Assembly (NCBI RefSeq): GCF_041146795.1
Contig: NC_135187.1
Coordinates: 17,622,556-17,686,555 of the forward strand
From: Maylandia zebra
Lineage: Eukaryota > Chordata > Actinopteri > Cichliformes > Cichlidae
Direction of reading: 5' to 3'
DNA length: 64,000 nucleotides
Below the pieces are notes generated by a model. That model had not been told where the DNA came from, did not search any database, and worked only from the letters and a program-made list of their open reading frames with translations. Positions 22,001 to 33,500 of this stretch are shown piece by piece. Numbering within the stretch: position 1 is the stretch's first letter; every line of letters begins with the position of its first letter. The position numbers and the translations under genes are program-made.

Positions 22001-23621
22001 GAGGCGTCTGCTACCCACCAGCTCGACAGCTCCAGGGTTACTGATGCGGCCGAGAACGGCACAACTCCCGGCACATCATTTTCAGATCACCGCGGAGTTT
22101 CGCTGCTCGGGTTAAACGTAATATATAAGTCACTTAGACAACCTAAAAATGTTATTGTTGGGCTTTTTTCAGTGTTTTGTTTGTTCGTGAGTAAATCGGT
22201 TTGGCTGAGATTAAAGTTATTAGATTAGATAAAATAAAACTTTATTAATCCCCCGGGTGGGTTCCTCCTTGGTTTTCACACAGCTGACTAAACGTCAAAC
22301 AGAAAACTTATTAAACAGAAGTATGAGACAGTCGAGAATTTACACCAGTGTCTGGTTATATTTTAGATAGCAAGAAGCAGACGGCCGAGTTTATTAAACT
22401 CCACCGAGACAGCGGTGACGCTAATCAGAACTAGACCGTCCAATTTCACGCCTTTAAACTTTAAAGGCGTGTTTGTGTGTGTGTTTATACAATTGCTATT
22501 ATGTTTGCACTTTATGTGTAATGTTACTGACTGCAGAGATCAGTAAGATGTGTGTATTTTTTATTTATTAGTTTTATTTATTTAATATTATTTTTTAATT
22601 GAATGACTGTCTAGTAGTTCACAGATGTCGAAAAACTGAGTGTGGTAAAGCCACTGATTTTTTTTATGTATATTTCTGCAATCTGCACATTGTACTGACT
22701 TTCATTTTAATGTTTACACCAGGGTTCCTTGTCAGCACTTTATGCTCAGATGTTTGTAAGCTAAAAATAAACTATTGTGTATGTTCAAATATACTGTTGT
22801 GATTGAAGAAGTTAAATAAAAATGTCAGTCATCAATTCATGCATCACCTCATGTCATCATAACAGAGGTCTGTCTTCCAGGAAAGAACAGTTTAAAATTA
22901 ATGTAATATAGTATTGGCCATACTATATGATGTATTGCTTGTCTTTGTTTAATAATACAGAAGACAAATACCTTAAAAAATAATCGCATATCGCATCGCA
23001 ATCGCAATATTGGGGCAAAAAATCGCAATTAGATTATTTTCCATAATCGTTCAGCCCTAATAAAAACACACGGAAACGTGGAAAATCACTACCCAATAAT
23101 AAAGTGGCCGGTGTATAATGACCGTATAATGTCATGTGCAATCTAGATAACAAAACAAACGTAAGTGCTGAGATTACTTCAAGCAAAACTTACTTTTAAA
23201 CCTTCCATTAAAAGAGTTTAGACGAGACTTCGTGCAGCATGTCATATAGTGTTGCTATGAATTTACGGAGGGTTTCTTCAACTAACATTAACCAAATGTT
23301 GAATGTTTTAAGGGTGTCTTTACTAAGCATGAAAGCCAGCATAACCACAGTCTATTCCGACAAGCATCAACGAGCTATACGCTACATAAAACATGAAATG
23401 ACGTTGCGGTTGGCGGCTGCTGGCTGTCGCCAACAGCCTTATTGTCAAATTACGACCGTTACCCGCCTTTCAGGCACACTGAACGGCTCTCCGACACAAC
23501 AGCAGCGTCAAACGCGCCTTTCTTACCGTGTGGACCGGACATTGGACTCGAACGGACAAAACTGAACGGTTATTTTCTTCACAGCCTTCAATACCACGGT
23601 CGCTTTGCTGGGAGCCGCCAT
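19087..23621 (-). CDS. mrpl53: Mitochondrial ribosomal protein L53, three exons
   Basis: Component of the large subunit of the mitochondrial ribosome. Exons on the minus strand are 23527-23621 (95 nt), 20576-20688 (113) and 19087-19205 (119), joined by GT-AG introns with matching phase into 108 residues; the human protein is of similar length. Exon 1 contains V-Q-F-C-P-F-E, the segment around the conserved cysteine of L53. Exon 2 reads F-L-T-L-V-G-S-E-K-A-R-A-T-N-M-N-C with H-D-K-S-E-P-V-V-D-I. Exon 3 carries K-L-L-M-K-G-A-N-L-T-S-S-E-M-L-S-A-F, the L53 core, and a lysine-rich tail. The start ATG sits in a GCGGC-rich context (AACATGGCGGC) typical of housekeeping genes. Intron 1 is 2.8 kb and is enlarged by nested transposons; intron 2 also holds a transposase remnant. 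I see no defect in the coding sequence. Confidence 0.95.
19660..19995 (+). pseudogene. Tc1/mariner transposase remnant in mrpl53 intron 2
   Basis: The words TATGATCAGGGATTACTTCAG, CTGGTCAGG, GAGATCAGCTGAC, the CACCAGGCTCAAACTGTGAGAGAGTGG segment and the CACCACCTTAACCCCACATTGAG segment correspond to the catalytic DDE part of a Tc1/mariner transposase. The last encodes the decayed P-x-L-N-P-x-x motif. Stops and frameshifts interrupt it everywhere. It lies antisense to mrpl53. Confidence 0.6.
21042..23113 (+). mobile_element. Mariner-type element, copy 3, interrupted by a hAT-like insertion
   Basis: The left part (21042-21598) starts CACTCTAAGGCCACTTTAAT and the right part (23060-23113) ends AATAAAGTGGCCGGTG. 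The ends are imperfect inverted repeats around GGCCACTTTA, each flanked by TA (21040-21041 and 23114-23115), the target site of Tc1/mariner elements. The left part carries the same segments as the copies at 5.3 and 8.3 kb, in reverse complement. Removing the inner hAT-like element leaves about 610 bases, shorter than the roughly 700 bases spanned by copy 2, so it also has deletions. It lies in mrpl53 intron 1. Confidence 0.75.
21599..23067 (+). mobile_element. hAT-like non-autonomous transposon with 8-bp target duplication
   Basis: A 1,453-base element (21607-23059) with terminal inverted repeats starting TAGGGCTGAACGAT at both ends, flanked by the perfect 8-base direct repeat ATAAAAAC (21599-21606 and 23060-23067). 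Eight-base target duplications with TAGGG-type ends define the hAT superfamily. Subterminal regions are rich in CGATA/TATCG words. No transposase-like protein is recognisable inside, so it must have been moved by an enzyme encoded elsewhere. It contains a perfect palindrome at 22447-22471 and an internal CCCCCGGGTGGGTTCC segment near 22,250. Confidence 0.85.
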
Positions 23622-23673
23622 GTTTTCGATTTAATGACCTCTAACCTCGCCAGAATGGGGTTTCTCACATGGG

Positions 23674-23687
23674 CCACGAGAGGGCGC
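23674..23687 (+). promoter_or_regulatory. CTCF-like motif in the mrpl53 promoter
   Basis: CCACGAGAGGGCGC matches the CTCF core consensus at all but one position. It lies about 55 bases upstream of the mrpl53 start codon. Prediction from the motif only. Confidence 0.4.
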
Positions 23688-23759
23688 CACAGGATTAAGG
23701 ATTCCAGTAGCTGCCTCACTAACAGGTCCATACAAAGGTAATTATTATTCAACACGACA

Positions 23760-25720
23760 TGGAGCTGTTACTTTATAAAGAATGGGAGGTGATCATAATT
23801 TTTTTTAGATTCATAGTTATTAAAGCAGGTGTTTTCCTATCTTTGCAGTCTTCTGCTACAGATCAAAAAATCATTCATAAGATCATTTATAAGCAAAGCA
23901 GGGACACACCAACAAATGTTTTCCCCTCTAGGATATTATGCATTAACTTGTGACATTAACTTGTAACATTGTCTACTTAGTTAGGCACTGTCTGTTTAAT
24001 ATCAGCATTTCCTGTGACTTGACAGAGTAAATTATTGGTGTAATATTGCTGTAGTACTCCCAGTGATAGCTTCACCAGTGGAAGCAGTTCACTGATAACA
24101 ACACAAGTTGCGACACGGCTTTTATACAAAAAAGTGACTGTTATGTAAACACCAACATCCCCAATCAAAGTGACAAATTCAGAGGAAAAGTGACTGGGGC
24201 ACCTTCAGGCGTGCAATCATCAGGACGTTGGAGAAGGGGGTCTGTGAGGAAATAATTCAATAAAGGAGGTGCTACTGTTCAAATAGACAATCTAACACTT
24301 TTTTTTTTTTGGGCACATTTTGGGCGTGACCCCTTTAATACTTCTCAAGAGTAATACTTAAAAATATTTTTGGGGATCAGATACATTCCTCTCATTGAAC
24401 AGTTTGTTTTCCTGTGACTTAAAAAAGAAGAAGAAGAAGAAACCTTGCACATACTAATTACCTCATCTAAACTTTATCAAGGCCTTTCTTGACCTCTGCT
24501 CGCTGCAGCCGGTTATTTATAGACACCCCTGGTGTCAGGGCCTGAGCAGAACAAATGTGTTGTTCTCAGATCAGTACGCCAGAGTGTGTGCTGTTTATCC
24601 CAGCTCTAACACGCCTCAAGTCTCTTTCCTGTGAGCGACAGCCTGACCCAGCCTGTGACAGTCAGCAGAGGCACGAGGGCTCTAAATTTAAACATTAAGG
24701 CTACCGAGAGGCCGAAGCATTTCCTATACACCTCCCACCACACACGCGCGCACCCATGCACACACTCACACACAATAAGTATTTGTCGGAGGCTTACTGT
24801 AAGAAAGTTGGGGAGAGGGCGGTCAGAAACAATAAATGCTCCAGGGGATGTTGACCTCAGAAAGAAAAGGGTATTGTCTTGATGTTGGAGTTCATCTATG
24901 AAGGCCTCAGCCTAAACACAATATGAACTTATGAGATGGTCCCCCTGGGAAGCTGTGGTGTTTAACATGAGCTGCCATGTTCTTCTTTGCCACAAGGCTC
25001 CATCATTGCTGTTTCTGCAACATGTCGAAAGAAATTCATGCTCTGGTGCCAAAACCCTGTTTTGAATTGTTGTTTCCTCCTTGAGAATGACACCCAAGTT
25101 AGGTATGAGTGTAAACCAAAGAGGCTGTAGTATGAAAGAATGAATCAGAAGTGACTGTAACAGCCTCCAAATGAATGGCTGATGGGTAATAGAGATGAAT
25201 TCACTTCTGAGGAAAGGTGGAGGATTGTGGCAAAGGGCCCCACCACTGAGAGGAATCACAAGGGCGTATCTGTAACACAGAATCATCGTACTGCTGACAA
25301 AATGGAAAGAAATCAAACACACTGAGTGCTCTTACTCATTAGTGAGTGCTCCCTGTTTCAATGCCTCTCTGTAAACCTATTAAATATAAATTAAGCACAA
25401 AAACTCATAAATCAGTAAATAACAAAAAACGATTCCTGCTGAGTTCCTTCCAGCAAACTGTGCAAAGTACAAAGCTACAAGTATGAGAGAGTATTGCACT
25501 ACAGCCTGGAACTGTTACACTGTTCAGTGCATTGCATGTAATGGTCTGGATTGAACTAATTATGGTAATTAGTTATAATGTTTTAGGCATCGTAAAAAAT
25601 AAATGATACCTAATTTGTGGGTTTTCTTCACCGTGAGAGAGATTTAATAAACCTCACACACAGTTACTTCACTTCTGAACACTCAAAAATGTCCACATAG
25701 CAGCCAGGTAAAGGATCCAA
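23760..25720. other. Intergenic DNA between mrpl53 and the putative plus-strand gene
   Basis: No exon is supported. A 136-codon minus-strand open frame at 24912-25322 has no recognised domain and overlaps sequence with no splice or polyadenylation context. A (GAA)n stretch occurs near 24,426-24,441. Confidence 0.5.
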
Positions 25721-25724
25721 ATTG

Positions 25725-25882
25725 ACTACACATCCCATAATCCCTCTTAAAGCTTATATTTGAATTAAATGAACAGGGTTCAGTGCCCTGCAGAAGAAGT
25801 GACTCTGCTGCACATCTTCGCAAGCTACTGGGAGACGGTCAAGGCCACTCATAGGAATGGCCGACTACATTTCCCGTGAAGC
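25725..25882 (+). promoter_or_regulatory. Two ACTACAnnTCCC motifs (ZNF143/THAP11-type)
   Basis: ACTACACATCCCATAATCCC (25725-25744) and ACTACATTTCCCGTGAAG (25864-25881) both match the ACTACAnnTCCC extension of the promoter element bound by ZNF143/THAP11 in vertebrates. They are in the same orientation and 139 bases apart, just before the GC-rich first-exon candidate. Confidence 0.45.
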
Positions 25883-26172
25883 CCTGCGGGGGCAGCTCTC
25901 TGGCACTCCTCCTCCGCCGCCTCCTCCTCACAGCAGCGTCCTGGCTGGCTGGAACGGCGAAGCAGACTGAAGTGAGCGTCCTGAAATGCGCGCAGGCTGA
26001 AGGACGAGCCGCATCGCTCCGTGTGCGGACACCGATCACTCTCACACCGGCTTCATGCAGCGCGTGGACGGCGTGGACAGAGGTTAAGAGCTCAGCGGGA
26101 AAAGCCAGGCGCACTTTTCTATTCAGAGCGGCCGCTGAATGCTGGGTTTTTTAGACTGTCTTCTCCGCTCCG
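25850..26172 (+). promoter_or_regulatory. CpG-rich promoter and putative first exon ending in a splice donor
   Basis: GC-rich sequence with many CpG dinucleotides, unlike the AT-rich DNA on both sides, ending CGCTCCG followed by the strong donor GTGAGT (GT at 26173-26174). An ATG at 26139, directly preceded by an in-frame TGA, opens M-L-G-F-L-D-C-L-L-R-S and runs into the donor in phase 1. The exon could therefore be coding or could be untranslated. The Kozak context is weak (T at -3). I do not recognise the gene. The ACTACAnnTCCC motifs upstream support a promoter. The long open frames on both strands here reflect GC content. Confidence 0.5.
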
Positions 26173-29100
26173 GTGAGTGCATCTTCACATCTGTGTGTAG
26201 AAGTTGTGTTTTTATTCGTTGTTGTTGTTTTTTTAATATGTAGTCGGTATATCCAGTGTTATGCCTCTCTTTGTGAGTGACTGTCTGTGTGTGGACGGCT
26301 GCATTGGGAAACTTCACGCACAGGCTGAGTGTACTGAGAGTTGTCACTGCGGCAGGCAGAGAGGCAGCCTCGGTGTTCGCAGTGAAACCAAATTTAAGAA
26401 GCGGTGACAGTCACGCTGAGACAAGGACTTGTTGCCCTCCGCTGAGCGTTTCGTCTTTCCTGCTGATTTCCAAGAGTGGCGAGCTGTCTGTGTCTTAAAT
26501 CTCGTTTTTTCCCCTGCACACTTTGTGTACGGTTTAGGGCTGCTGCAGTACATCGAGCTTTAAAATGAAAAACAGTGCATGCGCTTTAAAGGATGCAACC
26601 TCCCGCATAACATCTATTGCTTAAGTTTTGCACGAGCTCATAGCCTATGATGTTTTTAGGAAATTCCTGGTGATTCTTTTAAGGATCACGAGATCATTAT
26701 CTGTTTTTTTAAAGATGCATATTAACTTTACCATACACACGGATATGGTCATGTGCGTGGATGTTGAGCTCTGTGGATCCCCCCCACCGCTCCTCCTCAT
26801 TGACACTAACAAGTATGGGCCGTCTTTCCTCCCTCTTCATAGCTCCAAGCAGCCATGCATGCCCTACTGCATGCACATGCATATACAGCAAGTTGCAGAT
26901 GAACCTCAGACAGCTTTCCCTCCCTGTAATCGTGAATACGAATTTTCCCTCGGCTCACCTGCCGGATAAATAAACACCCCCCTTTTCACTCTCTGTCACT
27001 TCTCCCAGATTTGCCCCCCAAGTCTCCCCCTCTCCTGCACACGTTGGCACACACACTCACACAGGCAAACAGAGCCAAATGCCACCCAAAAAAACACCCC
27101 CATCCTCCCTCCGTCTGTGCTCAGTTGAATACGATATGTTGGCAGACCATTCACCCTGCAGCGGTCTGGCTTTTCACAGAAGTTGACATTCACTTCACTT
27201 CAGCAAACACAGTTTGTGCTTTGTTTCAGCTTCTCTCTGAGTTCCGCCTGTCACGTGCTAAACATTAACAAATTTGTTTTTTTGTGTTTTTGGTTTTTTT
27301 GTCCTCCTTTTCCTCTTTCCTGTGACATCACTTGATAAGAGCCCTATGGATGAATTCCCACCTCTGTGACAAAACTGATCCTTAATTTGTTTATTTGTTT
27401 TCCATACAGCAACAATTTAGTATTTATTTATTTATTGTCAATGACTGCCATTCAGGCCTTTAAGCCTTTATGGAAATCAGAGGATTGAGAACGATGCTTT
27501 AAAAACGTTGAAATGCTCAGCCTGATGAGGTACGATCATGTAATATTATGTTTATAGAAAGTAGCTGGCGGGCGTTTGCAGCTTATAACATGCACATGTC
27601 AGACGGGTCAGAGCGGGATGTCTGCGTATGATTAAATCTCTGTCACTGTAAAAGCAACTGTGTTGGGCGAATGGGAGGGCAAGCTGAATGCTTTGTGACA
27701 CTTTTAACTCTAGAGTATTCATAGCCTTGCTGCTAATGCTGGAATTTGAATGGAGATGAGGGGCTGGGTATGTGCAGCTGTTGTATGGAAGAAGGGAAAT
27801 GAGTGAGTGTTCCCGAAAGAGTTGCAAGGTTTGGAAATTTTTCGGCCTGGTGCTTTTACTCTATAACGCAAGAATCCAACAGGTTTCCACACAAGTTCTT
27901 TGTCATTTTTAAGCAATTTTGAACCTTTTATTGCTTCTTTTTCTTACTGGTTGGCTCAGCAACATCGCAATAGTCAACTACACTGTGCTTTGTCACCTCC
28001 TAGCTCACAAGTTAGTCTAGTGGTTTGGATACAGGCTTATAAATGATACCTGTTAAGCAGGTGCTTCCAGGAAATAGAAATAAATGCACGGTAAAACTGT
28101 GACTTCAAGTTGTAACACATGTTAGTAAAATGACTTTGTAGAAAGTCATTTGCATCAGAAAATGGTTCTGTATTCTAGAGGGGTGGAGGCTGAGCAGCTG
28201 CAGGCGGGTCGGCGCTCATTAAAACTGGCCATAATGTGTATGGTCTGATAGAGAGCCCAGTGATGCTGCTGCTGCCCCGGGCCTGAAGGTCCTCCTGCTG
28301 AAAGGATAAAGCATAATCACTCTCTGTCTGATTGCTGCGCGACTATTGTTTCATCATAGGCTGTCAAGATGTCGTTTAGCAGACTACACACATTTCACAG
28401 TCAGTTAGGCTTTAACAAGCAAGGACATCAGCCCCATCATTGGTAGGCAAACAGTGGAGCGTTTGGATGTGCACCTCAGATTTTACAATTACCCTGCATT
28501 TGCCCTGAGGGGAAAAAAATATGCAGGCTTGAGTCTGGAGGAAGTGCGTGTTGCTGTGTGCGAGTGTTTTTGTTTAATGTCAAGCTTGCTTTGAATTGAG
28601 TAGTTTCTGCTCTTATGAAAATGGAAAATGCTATTATGTGGTGTTGTTGCAAAGAGCATTTCTTTCCATCATTGATCTGGAACAGAGAAATGGAAGAGCT
28701 AAATGTAATTATTGTCCCTCTCCACGCAGTTTCTGCTGTACTGGTCTGCAGGAGATAAAAGCAACGTGAAAGATTAGAACAGCTGTGTCCACTTTTTAGC
28801 TGCCCACCCTCACAGCCATGTCAGAGGGACTTCGGAAATTTGTTTCAAACAACTCTGTCAGCTGTGGTTTAATATTAACATACTTTTCAATCCAGTGCTT
28901 TCAGCTACTTCTGTATCTATTAGCTATTACTGTCCGGCTGAACCTGTTTAACCACTACATGTAGCTAAAAAATGCATTCTTACAGTTAGCTAGCACTGCT
29001 AATCCACTGTTAGCTAATAATTTAACTGCTAGTCATACTTTTAGCTAAATAATTTGTAATTTATTTTATTTATAATTTTTGCTTGACACTGTTCTCTAAC

Positions 29101-29329
29101 TGTTTATCCATCATCTTTGGCTAATCTTTACTCGCAACTTCAGTTGTTACCCAACAGATAAACCGCTAGCTGTATTTTATTACACATCTTACCCATATTT
29201 ATTAATAATTTAGGTTGCTACATGAGTTTGCGGTACTTGGGCAACATCTCATTTCTCTTTTTTTTTTGCGAGGAAAATGAAAAAAAGGTGCAGCAGAAAC
29301 ATAAGCAAACATACATGGAAATACATGGC

Positions 29330-30110
29330 AGAGAATCTACGGTTCTAACGAGCTTGAAAGTCAACATTTCGTATGACCGCCTTTATTCTTCAACGCAGCC
29401 TGAACTCTCCTAGACAAGCATTCTTGTAATTTCTTGAAATAGTCTTCAGGAGTGTCCAGTCTCCTTGAAGGACATTCAAATCCCACACTGCTGCAGCATT
29501 GTTGAATCCGGGTTTTGGGGAGGCCAATCCATGACGTTGATTTTCGAATTTTTATTCCTCGGTGGATCAAAAACTGATGGTACTTTTCTATATTTATCAT
29601 TTCATCAATTTTGAGAAACTTTCCAAAACCAGTAGCTGAAATGCAACCCTAAACCATGAACGAGCCTTCACTGTGTTCTACAGATAGCTGTACATACATA
29701 TTGTACCAAAATAGTAAAATCTGGATTCATCACTCCATAAGAAAATTATCACTGATTTTCAGCCCAGCTCTTTTGTAATTTGGGATACCTCAGCCTTGTC
29801 TCCCGGTTTTCTTTCCTTCAGAATGGCTTCTGTCAGCCACCCTTCCACTGAGACCACTTCTGATGACGTTTCAGTGATCAGTAGATGGAAGTACAAATGT
29901 ATTTTTCAGGTCCAGTGTCACAGTTTTTCTGGGGTTTTCTCTTTCTTTTTCTTATGGACATAACTTTCAGATACTTTTCATCAGCTGTTGAAAGATTTTT
30001 AGGCCCAGCACTTCTTTTATCCTCTATTTGTCCAATGCCCTCAGATTTTTTTTTAAGGATACAGTGCACACCATGCTGAGAAATACCAAATTTGAGCTTT
30101 GGGAATCACC
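29330..30110 (-). mobile_element. Decayed Tc1-like transposon, internally deleted
   Basis: Minus-strand peptides match two ends of a Tc1 transposase. The N-terminal DNA-binding part at 29878-30069 has G-I-G-Q-I-E-D-K-R-S-A-G-P and N-L-S-T-A-D-E-K-Y-L. The C-terminal end at 29361-29600 has L-S-R-R-V-Q-A-A-L-K-N-K-G-G-H-T-K. The two ends are too close together for a full-length enzyme, so the catalytic middle is partly deleted. It is the same family as the copy at 225-885. Confidence 0.75.
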
Positions 30111-30259
30111 TTCTTAGTGCAAAAATAGTATTTTATTTCAAGTCAAATTGTGTTATCACTGGCATTTTTGCAGATTCAAATAAAGGAAATAGAACAAATG
30201 ATATTTTTGAATGCACTATTAGTAATAAAATGCTTTAAGTTAAATTTTTAAATTGGTTA

Positions 30260-30574
30260 TTTCTTGTCTCTTATTGTCTCTAAGTGCAATAATCCTTTCT
30301 GTCATCGTTGTATTTTTACTCAGTTGTATATAGTATTTGTATTTGTATTCTATTTTTATCTTATTGTATATTTATTTTATTCTACTGTATATAGTATTTT
30401 ATTTTATTCTATTCTGTACAGTTGTGTACTGTATTTATTCTTATTGTATTCTAATTTTTGCCTCATAACTTTTGCACTGTCCACTCCTGCTGTGACAAAA
30501 CAAATTTCCCACGTGTGGGACTAATAAAGGTTATCTTATCTTATCTTATCTTATCTTATCTTATCTTATCTTAT
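30260..30574 (+). repeat. Retroelement 3' tail with (CTTAT)n
   Basis: The segment GCACTGTCCACTCCTGCTGTG followed by ACAAATTTCCCACGTGTGGG, ACTAATAAAGG and a pure (TTATC)n run (30531-30574) is a known form of LINE-type 3' end in fish: a conserved tail followed by short tandem units. No coding part is attached. Confidence 0.6.
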
Positions 30575-33500
30575 GTAGACACAACACTGCTTTATTCCTT
30601 GACTTAGGTGCCTTTTTATGTTTGAATGACTCATAGATCTCTGTTAAGTCACATAACAACCAAAACAAACACTATTACACACTATTAGCTAATAATTTCA
30701 ACAGTTATCCGTAGTTTTATTGAGCTATTGCAAGTATTTGTTGAATTTTGTTTGTAAAACCTTTGACGGTCAGCTGTGTAGACATCACAACATCACAGAA
30801 GTGGCTTTTATTTGAACTCCACATGTTCAACATGTGAATATTTTCACACGAATAGAAAAACAGAACTTGCCATGTCGCAGGTTGGTTGTTTTGGGGTTTT
30901 TTTTCTTCCATTTCTCAGCCAAAAGTTAGCTACAGCTACAGAAGGTGTGGCTTTTTAGAAATTTTTCTTGAGTTTTTCTTTGAGGAAGAGGAAACGCACA
31001 CAAGAGCCGCTCATGTGGTCAACACATTCTGGTTGAGGGAAGCCGCTGTGGCCTGAGAACGTACTAGCAAAAACTGTCAAGTACACGCCCATGTCCGGAG
31101 CTTGGTGGGCAGATCTGATATAATTAGGTTTCCATTCCACCTTTTCTGGAACTGTGTGCCTTTGATTCAGTGCTGCACGCATCTCACACCTTAATCTGTA
31201 ATTTGACTATGTGAGGCCTGTCATTTCTCAAATGAAGAGAGGTGTTCATGGAGAAAAGACCATTGCCGTTGTGGTTGTTCACCCTGGTCAAATTAGTCGC
31301 TGAAAATGTATCGGGTCCACTCCTTGTAAAGATTAGGAGGCTCATGGTGAGAAATGGGACAGATCCGGACAGAGAATGAAGACAGAATCGAGAAACTGGA
31401 GGGAAAAAAACCTATTAGACGGAGACTTTGACAGATGAGGTGAATAAAAAACGAGAGAGCAATTCTAATAATAAAAAGAGGATATTGATCTACGGTGCGT
31501 GAGTCTGGTTATCACTCATGCTCCTCTACGTCTCCTAAACACTGCTGACCCTTGCAAGAATTGAATTTGTTTCCTACAATGTCAGGGGGACTTGCTGAGC
31601 ATATTTTTTGTTATAAAGAAACACAAGTACACAGTTTCCAAGACAGTCTATGGATGTTTAGCAGGTGTTGCTCAGAAATTCTCACCACCAAACCACGTAC
31701 CTAAAGAAAGCAGACAGGTGTTAAAATTTAAAAGTCTTGTTTCACATCTCAGTAAGACCAGGAAATGCTTGTAGCGAGACATTTAAAGCAGGGAAAGCAC
31801 CGAATGTTCTGGTAATCTAAAATGTTGAACCATGATGAGCGCCATCACCTGGGGTTAGAAAAACCTGCAGATTTGGACCAATTTATCACCCATTAAGACT
31901 AGCTGGTAGATGTTTGCCAGCCTCATCTGTATTAACTGTGACTGCAGAATAGAATATAGTGGCGTGGCTTAGAAAACTTGTTGCATTTCTTCCATCACCT
32001 TGTATGTTTCTGTGAAAGTGAGTTCTAGAAAGAAGCAAAATATTTGGAGATACGTAGCCTCTGAGCTCATTAGGTAAGCATACCAAACGTAGGTGTGTGT
32101 GTGTGTGTATGTGTGTGTTTGCAACCTAGTATGTCACTCATTGCTGGAGCTAGACTTGTTTGTCCTGACATACAGTATTTGGAATCCAGCCTGATCATGC
32201 CCAGAGATACTCACTCTAAGCAGCCAAATCACAGCGGGAACACTCACTCTCGACTCACAACAGACATACAGAACATGAATGTGTTCAAGTGCACACACAT
32301 GTATGAACCCGTTTACAGTACACGGGTACACATGCAGAATTTGGATATACTCCCTCCTATGTTTCACATACACTTGACAATGCACCGGTTTCCACTTAGA
32401 CACATACTATTTATCTCTTTCATGCGCAAAGAAACACATGCTGCTATCAAATCACACTGGCCCTCAGCAATTTTCTCAAAGATAACAGGGCGCTTCAGCT
32501 TGCGCTAGACTATTCTGCTGCTCTGTGTTTGTGTTGTGCACCAAGTCTCTTTCCTGTAGTGCGAAAATGAAAAGGCTTTAAAAAACAACCCACTAAACCT
32601 AACTCACCTCTGGGCTACAGAAGACAGAGAGTGTTGTGTGTTAATGGCAAGTAAACACTGTGGATGCAATTAATTGAGATTGCCTAAGAGGAAAGTCTAA
32701 TGGGAAATCAGAGTCCCACTTCTCAAGAATTGTGGGTAGCGCATTGTTATGCATTCGCCCCCTGTTGTTAGAGTGTGAATTTGACAAGACTGGTTCTCTG
32801 TGGTTGGTGTGTGTGTGTGTGTGTGCTGTGTTTTGTGACAGGTTCAGATGTATTGAAGAGAGGTCTTCCAATTTAACTCCAGCCTAAAAACGTACAATTA
32901 GAACAGTGGACGTTCGATCAGAGTTTCAAATAATCTCCTGGTTTGTTCACCTTTAAAACCAAATAAAGTTTTGTATGCCTACAAATCTGTCTCCATGACA
33001 GCCTTGCTACCTCATAAAAAATCCACAGCAGGCAGACCTTGAGTTGGTCAGGTTGGTGTCACAACTTTAAAACTGAAGAACTCCTCTCCTGCAGTTTTAT
33101 TCCAGTATGAGTAGATGCCATGTTTCCATCTTTTGAGGCCTCATGCATTTTTCAACCTCACGGAGCGATGCAAGCGACGGGCAGGGGACGGGCGGCAGCG
33201 TCCTTTAAGTAATAACAGCAGCGGGATCTGTGGGGAAGTGCGGCTGTGTTTTTGATCACCACTCCAACTCGTAACACCTTCGAGTGTTATGTATGCGTGA
33301 ACTGTAAACAAGTGGCAACAAATGATTACCAGCATGCTGAGTGTGAAGGGCTGAGGTGAGAGGAGGTGACGGACAGCAGAGATGGGTGAGTGAACGCAGC
33401 GCGTGTACCTACTTGGTGTAAAGAGCTGCTGATGCGGCGGGTGTAGACGTGTACGCACACAGTCACACACTGCAGGGCTGGGACGCTATAATGTCGCTCG

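Noticed and set aside
24912..25322. 136-codon minus-strand open frame
   Set aside because: Hydrophobic and histidine-rich, with no recognised family and no promoter or splice context. Likely chance.
25839..26154. Two opposing open frames in the GC-rich block
   Set aside because: Both result from high GC content. The block is better explained as promoter and first exon.
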